DNA of 54,710 nucleotides, taken from NCBI GenBank assembly GCA_964466745.1, contig CAYXOX010000005.1, positions 1 through 54,710 on the forward strand, read 5' to 3'. Below are positions 25,448 through 32,923 of the stretch, piece by piece. A program made the position numbers and the translations under genes. This DNA is from CAYXOX01 sp964466745. Lineage in GTDB: Bacteria > Pseudomonadota > Alphaproteobacteria > Rhodobacterales > Rhodobacteraceae. Position 1 is the stretch's first letter. Each line of letters opens with the position of its first letter. Below the pieces are notes generated by a model. The model had not been told where the DNA came from. It saw nothing but the letters and a program-made list of their open reading frames with translations, and did not search any database.

Positions 25448-26068
25448 TCAGCGTTCGGTCGGGCCCTTGCCCGCGAGGATCCGCTCGCGGAACCGCGCGA
25501 TCCGGGCCCAGCGCGTGGCCGCGGTCCTGGCGCCGCCAAGGTTGACGACATAACTGTTCCGGCGGCCCCGGGTGAGCGCGCGGAAGGCGTCGGCCAGCTC
25601 CGCATCCTCGTCGAGCGCGGCGGTGAGTTCCTCCGGCAGGGCCAGCTCGGCCGTCGCCTTCGGGGGGCGCAAGCCCGCCGCGGCGTAGCCCATGGCCTCG
25701 GAGAGATAGGCACGGATGACCCGCGCGCCCTTGGCCACATCCCTATCCGCCCGGAAGCGGATCATGTCTGGGTGGCGCGTGTTCGGCCCCTGGCGTGCGA
25801 GCACGCCCTCGGGATCCTTCATCAGCGCCGCATCGAAGAAGCTCAGGCGGAAATCGCCCCGGTGGGCGCCGATGATCGCGATGTTGCGCCCGGCGTGCAT
25901 GTAGCAGGGGTGACCCCATTTCACCGCCTCCTGCAGCCCAGCTCCTAGGCAGATGCCGCGCAGCGCTCGAAGGCCCTCGCCCCAGATCCTCGTGGAACAG
26001 CCCGGCGTCGCGAAGCGCTCGCAGCGGCCGCAGCCCAAGGCGAAGTAGTCCTCGATATCGGAGATCAC
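25448..26068 (-). CDS. DUF1801/YdeI-family (OmdA-like) protein
   Basis: A 206-aa protein. The N-terminal DUF1801 domain (about 35-120) shows the typical core AVKWGHPCYMHAGRNIAIIG and the FFDAALMKDPEGVLARQG strand. The C-terminal bacteriocin-protection/OmdA-like region shows LPEELTAALDEDAELADAF and RGRRNSYVVNL. The biological role is unclear in the family. GTG at 26068 is selected: GGGAGCG stands 6-12 bp upstream and the product begins like family members (ISDIEDYF). The next gene upstream on this strand is about 2.7 kb operon-distant (cyclase) and the one downstream is LysR on the other strand, so it appears monocistronic. Confidence 0.7.
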   Translation of the reverse strand: MISDIEDYFALGCGRCERFATPGCSTRIWGEGLRALRGICLGAGLQEAVKWGHPCYMHAGRNIAIIGAHRGDFRLSFFDAALMKDPEGVLARQGPNTRHPDMIRFRADRDVAKGARVIRAYLSEAMGYAAAGLRPPKATAELALPEELTAALDEDAELADAFRALTRGRRNSYVVNLGGARTAATRWARIARFRERILAGKGPTER

Positions 26069-26269
26069 GTTGTTCGCTCCCGATGCGCGGGAAAGACGTT
26101 TCCCGCGCGCAAGCAGGCGCCACCAAGGGCCGTGCCGGTGCCGCCAGACCCCGCCGGGCGGCTGCGGGACGCCGAACGCCCGGCACCGCTTTAGGCCGCA
26201 CGGCGCCACCGCGGCCGGGCGCCGCCAGCCAGGTAACCAGGAGCCGCGCACCCTGCCGTGCCCATTGGC

Positions 26270-28420
26270 CTACCAGTAGCTTTCCATGTCTTCGAGGCGC
26301 GGCCAGCCGCCGATCGCGCTGGACGCGCGCAGGCCCGACATCACGGCTGCTTCCACGCAGCCGCCGTTGAAGGTGTTGTCCGTCCAGTCCCCGGCCAGGA
26401 AGAGATTGGCCACGGGCAGCTCGGCCGCGTCAAGGCGCGCGGCATTGCTGCCCGCGGTCGACAGAACGTAGAACTCGCTGGGGAAGATGTTGGCGCGCCA
26501 GTACTGCCCCTTCAGCCGGCCTTCGCCGCCGGGGCTCGCGACATCGAGCGCGGCGGCATCGAGCGCGCCGCCGCCGGACGAGACGCCGGGCCAGAGCGCC
26601 CCCGGCGCGTGATCGAGCCAGGCTTCCGCCCGCGCGGCCGCCTCCGCGCGCGCGGCCGGCAGCGGATCGCCCTCTCCCTCGGCGGGCAGTCCGCCTCTCA
26701 TCGGGCCGCAAAGGTAGGCGATGTTTCGGGGCTCGGCGCCTTCGGGCCAGGTTTCCTGCGGCAGCAGGTGGCTCATGTCCGCCCAGGTGTTCAGCGGGTC
26801 GACGAAAGCGTCGACCACCGTCGATCCCTGCGTCCAGCCGATTCCCTCCAGATCGTCCCTGAACCAGAGCTGCACCGCCTGCGTGCGCACCGATTTCACC
26901 TCGTCCACCATCCGGGCCCAGGCCGGGATGGCGGCGACGGCCTCGCCAGCGATCAGCCTGTGGGCCATGGGCGGTATCGCGAGGATCACGTCGTCGAAAT
27001 CCCTGCCGCGGCGCAGGACGAGCGTGTCCGCGTCCTCCCAGCCCGACCAGCGGTTCTCCAGGTTGTAGCCCTTCCAGAGCCCGTCCCACCCTTCGGTGCC
27101 GTCCCCGCCGGGGCCCGCGCGCAGCTCGTCGCCGCGCTCGATCTGCTCGACGAGCGGCGCCTGTGGCCAGCAATCGAGGCCGCGGATCCGCACGAAGGGA
27201 TCGTAGCCCTTCGGCGTGCGCACCTGCACCGCGATCTCGACCTCGTCGACAACCGTTTCGCCATCCACCGTCGCAAGGCGGATATCCGTCACCCGATGAA
27301 AGAAGTTGAACGTCACGCCCTTGCGCGCGAGCGCCTTGTAGAGCGGCGTGAAGATGGTATCGCCCATGCCGGCGTTCATCTTGTGAAACACCGAGCCCTT
27401 GTAGAGCATCCCGAGGCAGAAGAGCGCCCGCAGGCAGTTCCCGGCCGCGAAATTCGGCTTCTCCACGTCGCCGTCCTCGAAGGCGAAGGAGAGATCGTAA
27501 AGCGCGCGGACCGGCGCGCTGGTCTTTACCTCCGCCGAGAGCGGAAGCGCGCCGTATTTCTTCAGCCAGTCCTGGAAATCGAGATCATCGAGCGCGTTGA
27601 GGCCCTTTTCATCGATGAGTTCGGCGTTTTCCATCACCCCCTTGAGGATGGCGAAGCCCATGTCCGCCACCTGCGCGGCGCGGCGCACGGCGGTGATGGG
27701 CGAGGTTTCCAGCAGTTCGCGGATATGGCTCCACAAAAGGTCGAGGATGCGGTGGATCACGCCGTGATGGTGCGGCTTGAGCTCGCCCAGGCGCTCCGCG
27801 CGGCGCATTGCCCAGTGGAGGAAGTGGAACATGCCCTTGCGGGCGGCGGCGGCAGCATCGTGTTCGAGCCCTTCACCGAGGTGCTCCACCCAGTCAAACA
27901 CGCTTCCGAAGATGTCCTCGGCGTCAGGTGCGGGCGCATCGTGGCGATGCAGCTCGCGCTCCACCCAGCGGCCGAGCTCATCCACCCCCGCGGTCAACAG
28001 CTGCCACACGTCGTGGTAGTGCTTGGGCTTTCCGTCGCCGATCTCGCCGGGATTGACCGGGAAGTCGAACAGGAACGGCGACCACTTGCCCTCGAACTCG
28101 TCCATCAGGCCGATCCGGTCCTGCCCGGTGAACGCCGCGTCAAAGCTCTCGAAGACGCCCTCTTCGCCGGCAACCTGCCCGTAGACGTCCCGAAGCATTC
28201 GGAACGCGTTCTCGTAGAAGCCGAGCAGGATGTGCAGCCCGTGCTCCTGGATGCGCCCGTTGGGCCCCCGCCCGCTTGCGGCCTTTCCGCCGAGCCGCCA
28301 GCCGATCTGGTGCACGGAGATCTCGAACTCGTCTTCCCAGCCCGGGGTGGACGTCAGCCCGTAGACGGCGCTCATCCCGCCCAGCCCGCCGCCCAGCACC
28401 GCGATGCGCCGTTTGCCCAT
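26270..28420 (-). CDS. FAD-dependent oxidoreductase (phytoene desaturase/amine-oxidase-like)
   Basis: A 716-aa flavoprotein. The N-terminal Rossmann motif VLGGGLGGMSAVYGL binds FAD, GWRLGGKAASGRG is the second dinucleotide motif, and the C-terminal FAD motif is LFLAGDWTDNTFNGGCVEAA. A large helical insertion (about 140-330) separates them; IQEHGLHILLGFYENAF is shared with the fused paralogue at 32924. The substrate is unknown; fold relatives act on isoprenoids and amines. ATG at 28420 is preferred because GGAAAGGAAG lies 4-13 bp upstream; an ATG at 28441 that overlaps the decarboxylase-like gene's stop (ATGA) would add seven residues. It is coupled to that gene. Confidence 0.82.
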   Translation of the reverse strand: MGKRRIAVLGGGLGGMSAVYGLTSTPGWEDEFEISVHQIGWRLGGKAASGRGPNGRIQEHGLHILLGFYENAFRMLRDVYGQVAGEEGVFESFDAAFTGQDRIGLMDEFEGKWSPFLFDFPVNPGEIGDGKPKHYHDVWQLLTAGVDELGRWVERELHRHDAPAPDAEDIFGSVFDWVEHLGEGLEHDAAAAARKGMFHFLHWAMRRAERLGELKPHHHGVIHRILDLLWSHIRELLETSPITAVRRAAQVADMGFAILKGVMENAELIDEKGLNALDDLDFQDWLKKYGALPLSAEVKTSAPVRALYDLSFAFEDGDVEKPNFAAGNCLRALFCLGMLYKGSVFHKMNAGMGDTIFTPLYKALARKGVTFNFFHRVTDIRLATVDGETVVDEVEIAVQVRTPKGYDPFVRIRGLDCWPQAPLVEQIERGDELRAGPGGDGTEGWDGLWKGYNLENRWSGWEDADTLVLRRGRDFDDVILAIPPMAHRLIAGEAVAAIPAWARMVDEVKSVRTQAVQLWFRDDLEGIGWTQGSTVVDAFVDPLNTWADMSHLLPQETWPEGAEPRNIAYLCGPMRGGLPAEGEGDPLPAARAEAAARAEAWLDHAPGALWPGVSSGGGALDAAALDVASPGGEGRLKGQYWRANIFPSEFYVLSTAGSNAARLDAAELPVANLFLAGDWTDNTFNGGCVEAAVMSGLRASSAIGGWPRLEDMESYW

Positions 28421-28437
28421 GTCCGCTTCCTTTCCCG

Positions 28438-29394
28438 TCATGTGCCCGCCGCGCGCCAGATCTCGCGCCCCGGCTCCACGGTGAAGTCCATGTTGACCCA
28501 GAACCCGATGGTGGGGGCCTGCACCCCGCCCGCAAGGCCGAAATCGCCGACGATGTCGTGGCTGGCCCAGTTTCCGATCTCGATGTCGAATTTATCGAAG
28601 AAGACGAGCCCGGAATGGAGGGTGTTCAGGACGGTGCGGGCTTCCGTCACCGCCTGGTAGCAACACCGGGACGGGTCGGCCACATCGGGAAACTGCTTGA
28701 GAAACACCATCGGGACGGTCATCTCGACGCCGTCCTCGAGGCCATGCAGCACGGTTCGCGCAGCGCCGAGAAGCCCGCCGGAGTGGCGCAGCACATCCCA
28801 GCCGGTGCGGAGCGCACCCCAGAGGCCCGCGCCCAACTCCCGTGCGGCATCGCCCTTGCCCGTGCGGGTAACGGTCACGAGCCGCTCGCGGCATTCGAGA
28901 TCGCCGCTGCCGAACTCCGGCACCACGATGGTATCGATGGCGAAATGCGCCGGGTCGCGCGCGTCCTGCGGCGTTTCGATCCAGCCGTACTCCTTGGGAA
29001 AGCCGAATGTCTCGCGGCCGGTGCTGACAGCCCGGCCCCGGTCGACGATCATGTAGGTCTGTGTCCAGAGCAGCCGGTCGCCCTGCGTGTCCTGCACCAG
29101 CGTCCAGAAGGCGGCCTCGTGCTCGTGCATGACCCCCCTGCCCTCCCAGCCCGGAGCGGCCGAAACGAGCTGCCGAAGATCGTTGAAGACGAGCATCGTG
29201 AACGGCCCGGCGGGCACGAAGCGGCCCGGCTGCCCCATCGGGTCATTGAAGAGCCGGTCGCAGATCGAGGCCTGCATCGCGGCCTCGTCGGCCTCGAGAA
29301 GGAATCCCCAGTAGTCGCCGCGCCGGATGGCCCAGGGCTGGGGAAAGATCTGCATGCCGCCACGCTGGACGAAGGAAGGAAGTTCGGTGGGCAT
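28438..29394 (-). CDS. Acetoacetate decarboxylase-like (ADC superfamily) protein
   Basis: A 318-aa protein of the ADC fold. Landmarks are FVPAGPFTMLVFNDL, EHEAAFWTLVQ (Glu in the active-site strand), the Schiff-base lysine motif GRETFGFPKEYGW with Lys134, and PTIGFWVNMDF near the end. In classical ADC the reactive lysine is followed by a second lysine that lowers its pKa; here that place holds Glu135, so classical acetoacetate decarboxylation is doubtful. ADC-like enzymes also catalyse aldol or hydratase chemistry. ATG at 29394 has AAGGAG upstream. It is translationally coupled to the FAD oxidoreductase. The 32924 gene fuses the same two domains. Confidence 0.82.
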   Translation of the reverse strand: MPTELPSFVQRGGMQIFPQPWAIRRGDYWGFLLEADEAAMQASICDRLFNDPMGQPGRFVPAGPFTMLVFNDLRQLVSAAPGWEGRGVMHEHEAAFWTLVQDTQGDRLLWTQTYMIVDRGRAVSTGRETFGFPKEYGWIETPQDARDPAHFAIDTIVVPEFGSGDLECRERLVTVTRTGKGDAARELGAGLWGALRTGWDVLRHSGGLLGAARTVLHGLEDGVEMTVPMVFLKQFPDVADPSRCCYQAVTEARTVLNTLHSGLVFFDKFDIEIGNWASHDIVGDFGLAGGVQAPTIGFWVNMDFTVEPGREIWRAAGT

Positions 29395-29455
29395 CGCGGG
29401 CTCCTTGGGAAATCGGCGCATCCGGCAGCCCCGCCCGGCTCTGGCAGTGGCCGGT

Positions 29456-32400
29456 TCAGCCGAGTGCGTCGAGATATGCTTTCGCGCGGCGGATCTGTCG
29501 GTGCTGGTGCGGTTGCGGCATGCGGTCCAGCGCGTCTTCGAGGATGGTCCGGGCTTCGCCGCGGCGCCCGGAGCAAGCAAGAAGGTCGGCTAGTTCCTCG
29601 GCGCATTCGAGCGCGATCATGACAGCGCCCTGCCCGGCTGCGTCCGCCAGCCCGGCGCGCAAGACCGCCTCCGTCCGGGAGTCCGGGGCATCGGCATCGC
29701 GCATCAGCCGTGCCCTGTGCACGGCCACGCGCAGCCCCGAAACGCGCTCGCCGGTCTGGGCGGCGAGGCGCTCGCCCTCGTCGATCCAGTGGCGGGCGGC
29801 GTCGAGATCGCCCGCGAGCCGGCAGGCGCTCGCGGCCTGCAGGCAAGCTGTCGGCACGACGGTCAATGCGCCCGTGGCCATGTAGCCTTGCAGCCCCTCG
29901 ACCGCCGAACGGGCGGCGGCGGTCCGCGCCTCGCCATCGGCCATGGCAGCCGCCGAAGCCCACCGCCCGATCTTGGCCGCCTCGCTCCAGAGCGGGAAGA
30001 CCTGGCGCTCCGAGTAGTCGATGCCGCTGTCGCCGACGAGCACCGAGGCACGATGTTCCCCGCGCCACCAGTAGGCGTTGGCCGCAAATCCGTAGGCCCA
30101 GGCGATGGTGAACGGATGGCCGAGCGCATCGGCGTGCCGGATCGCGGCCACGCTTGCCCTGCGGCTCCTCTTCGGCGCGCCGATCACCCAGTAGAGATAC
30201 CCGTAGTAGCACAGCGCGACGACCTTCGGATCCTGCCCGAAGAGCACGAGATGTGTGCCGAACGCGTCCGTGCCGAGGCGATCGTAGATGGCAACGGCCT
30301 CGTCGAGATGCGCCTCGGCATCGCCGAGATCGCACATCCAGAACTCGGTTATGGCCAGCGCCACGAGCGCCTCGCAGCGCATGCTGTCGTCGCCGAGGGC
30401 GGTCGCGATCTGCAGCATCTCGCGCGCCAGGCCGCGCGCGCGGGCGAGATCCCCGGCAACGAGCGCGTAGAGCCAGGCGCCCCAGAGCGCGCGCATGGTG
30501 TCGAGGCCCGGCTCGAGCGCCCGGGCGATGGCCTCGGCACGATCGTAGACGGCGCCGACCTGCGGCGCGGCGAACCCCATGAGCGCGATGCAGGCGAGGC
30601 CCTGCTCGATCAGGACGTGCAGCTCGAACAGCCGGTCGCGCGAGGCGTCCGGTTCGGCCTCCAGAAGCGCGAGGGCACGGCCGTAGGCGGTGACGGCTTC
30701 GGCGTTCGCCGAGGCCATGAGAGCCTTGAGGCCGGCCGCGCGCCAGTTCGCCATGGCCTCGTCCATGGCACCGCCGGCCTCCAGATGATGCGCGAGCACG
30801 CGCGGCTCGGCACCCTCGCCCAGCGCCTTCGCCACGGTGAGATGGGCCTCGCGCCGCAGCCGGCGCAGCTGGCTCTCGTAGGCGGCCTCGTGGATCAGCG
30901 CGTGGGCAAAGCGGTAGCGGCCCTCCTCCACCGGAACGATCACGCCCTCCGCGTAGAGCCGTTCGAGCACCGCGTCGATCATGCCCCGGCTCTCCGAAAG
31001 CAGCGGTTCGAGCAGGGCCGCATCGAACTCGCGGCCCACGACGGCAGCCGCGCGCGCAACGCGGCGCGCAGGCCCCAGCCTGTCGAGGCGGGCCAGGAGG
31101 GCGCTCTGGAGCGTCAGGGGGATTGGATCGTGCGCCTTCGCGTCGCCCCGCGACGAGGCCTGTGCGGCGAGGGCGATCTCGCGCAGGAAGAGCGGAACGC
31201 CGTCGGCCCTGTCCAGCACGCGCGCCACCGTCTCGTCCGGAAGATCCGGCACGGTTTCCGCCAGCAGCGCACGCGCATCCTGCGCCGAGAGGCGCCCGAG
31301 GTCGATCCGGGCCGCGCCCTCCGGCGTGTTCAGCGGGGTGGACTCGCTGCTGCGGACCGTCACCACAAGGCAGATCCGCCTCCCCTTGACGGCGGTGGCC
31401 AGCCCGGCCGCCAGTTCGTTCGTCGAGGGGTCGAACCAGTGGGCATCCTCCAGCACCACGAGGAGCGGCGCGCGTTCGGCCATGGCCTTGAGCCTGCGCA
31501 GCAGCGCGGAGATGATAGAGGCGCGCAGCCGCGCCGGAGAGAGCGTGAGCTGCGGGTAGCGCCCGTCGGGCGCGATACCGCAGAGCGCAGCCATGAGCGA
31601 CGCGTCCTCGCGCGAAAGCCCGAACTCGGCACAGTGCTCGTCGAGGCGGTCCAGACGGGCCTCGGCCGGGTCGCCCTCGGTGATTCCCGCGGCGGCTTCG
31701 AGCTCGGCAATGGCCGGCGCGAAAGGGGCCACCTCGGCGCCGGCGACCCCCTGGAGGGTAATCACCCGTCCGCGCGCTGCCGCGCGTTCGGAAAGCTCGT
31801 AGACAAGGCGCGACTTGCCCATCCCGGCATCCCCGAGCACGGCGACGACCGCCCCTTCCCCGGCCTCGGCCCTGGCATGGGCCGCTTCGAGCCAACCGAG
31901 CTCGGCCGCGCGCCCCGTGAGCCGGCCGACGCCGCCCCCGTGCAGGGCCATGAAGCGGCTCTCCGTGCGGTCGCGGCGCTCAGCCGCCCACACGCGCAGC
32001 CTGCCCGAAAAGCCCTTGAGGCTCAGCAGCCCGAGCTCGCCGCAGTCGAAGGCGTGGCCCGCGATCGCCTTGGTCTCGTCGGAGATCGCGACCTGGCGGG
32101 GCGCCGCGACAGACTGGATTCGCGCGGCAAGGTTGGGGATCTCGCCGTAGCCGTCCACCTCCGAGCCGCGCAGGTTGCCAACCACGGTCAGCCCGCTGGC
32201 CACACCGCAGCGCGTCTCCAGCGGAGCGCCGGCCGGCGTGGAGATCTGCGCGACGTCCTGGACGATCCGCAAGCCGGCCTCGATCGCGCGCTCGGCATCG
32301 TTCTCGGCGGCAACGGGATAGCCGAAGAAAGCGAGCATCCCGTCGCCGATCAGGTTGACGACGGTGCCGCCGTGGCGTTCGACGGCCTCTCTGCAGATCT

Positions 32401-32722
32401 TGTGGTAAGCCGAAACCAGATCCAGCAGGTCTTCGGGATCCATCAGCGTCGAGAGGGTGGTGGAGCCGACCATGTCGGCAAAAAGCACCGTGAGCTGCCG
32501 GCGCTCCGCCCCGGTGCCGATGGCCTCCGGCCCCGCCGCGGGCACGGCGAGCCCGCGAGCGGCAGTGATAAAGCGCCGCCGCTGGCCGAGCGACATGCCC
32601 AGCTCGCGAAGGTCCTCGTCCGTCAGGTCGGAGAGAATATCGAGATCCACATCGGCATCGCGGAACGCGTCCGTGTACTGCTCCAGCCCGTGCTCCCTGA
32701 GCCATTCCGGCATCGTCTGCAT
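29456..32722 (-). CDS. SAM-domain / class III nucleotidyl cyclase / AAA ATPase / TPR regulatory protein
   Basis: A 1088-aa multidomain protein. Sterile-alpha-motif domain at 4-56 (MPEWLREHGLEQYTDAF), class III cyclase homology domain at about 75-250, AAA/NB-ARC-like ATPase at about 265-560 (Walker A GDAGMGKS at 297-304, Walker B LLVVLEDAHWFD), then TPR-like repeats to the end. Cyclase metal residues Asp83 (FADMVGST) and Asp127 (LIGDG) and the Asn197/Arg201 pair (PNLAARI) are kept, but the purine-specifying Lys is Asn123 (NLIGDG). It lies between the ADC/FAD pair and the divergent fusion gene and may sense or control their pathway. ATG at 32722; an ATG at 32713 is also possible. Confidence 0.88.
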   Translation of the reverse strand: MQTMPEWLREHGLEQYTDAFRDADVDLDILSDLTDEDLRELGMSLGQRRRFITAARGLAVPAAGPEAIGTGAERRQLTVLFADMVGSTTLSTLMDPEDLLDLVSAYHKICREAVERHGGTVVNLIGDGMLAFFGYPVAAENDAERAIEAGLRIVQDVAQISTPAGAPLETRCGVASGLTVVGNLRGSEVDGYGEIPNLAARIQSVAAPRQVAISDETKAIAGHAFDCGELGLLSLKGFSGRLRVWAAERRDRTESRFMALHGGGVGRLTGRAAELGWLEAAHARAEAGEGAVVAVLGDAGMGKSRLVYELSERAAARGRVITLQGVAGAEVAPFAPAIAELEAAAGITEGDPAEARLDRLDEHCAEFGLSREDASLMAALCGIAPDGRYPQLTLSPARLRASIISALLRRLKAMAERAPLLVVLEDAHWFDPSTNELAAGLATAVKGRRICLVVTVRSSESTPLNTPEGAARIDLGRLSAQDARALLAETVPDLPDETVARVLDRADGVPLFLREIALAAQASSRGDAKAHDPIPLTLQSALLARLDRLGPARRVARAAAVVGREFDAALLEPLLSESRGMIDAVLERLYAEGVIVPVEEGRYRFAHALIHEAAYESQLRRLRREAHLTVAKALGEGAEPRVLAHHLEAGGAMDEAMANWRAAGLKALMASANAEAVTAYGRALALLEAEPDASRDRLFELHVLIEQGLACIALMGFAAPQVGAVYDRAEAIARALEPGLDTMRALWGAWLYALVAGDLARARGLAREMLQIATALGDDSMRCEALVALAITEFWMCDLGDAEAHLDEAVAIYDRLGTDAFGTHLVLFGQDPKVVALCYYGYLYWVIGAPKRSRRASVAAIRHADALGHPFTIAWAYGFAANAYWWRGEHRASVLVGDSGIDYSERQVFPLWSEAAKIGRWASAAAMADGEARTAAARSAVEGLQGYMATGALTVVPTACLQAASACRLAGDLDAARHWIDEGERLAAQTGERVSGLRVAVHRARLMRDADAPDSRTEAVLRAGLADAAGQGAVMIALECAEELADLLACSGRRGEARTILEDALDRMPQPHQHRQIRRAKAYLDALG

Positions 32723-32923
32723 GTGCTGGCCGATCGTTCACCCGTTTTGAATGACCATAAACGGATCGCCGTCGCGAGGTAAACGCCAAGGATGGCGCGC
32801 CGCCCCATCCACTGCTCTCGGCACTGTCGCCACGCGAGACAGTACCGCCGGTTGCGGGGCGCTGCGGTTGTATTCCGCGTGCAGGATGCCATCGTCGGGC
32901 GCACGGCGAACAAGGGGGCAGCC

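Noticed and set aside
26258..28660. 800-codon plus-strand ORF opposite the FAD oxidoreductase
   Set aside because: Mirror frame of a well-supported flavoprotein; rich in His/Arg/Pro/Ala, no recognisable domain.
29717..32782. 1021-codon plus-strand ORF opposite the cyclase-AAA-TPR gene
   Set aside because: The minus strand has unambiguous domain motifs; the long open frame is a GC-bias artefact.
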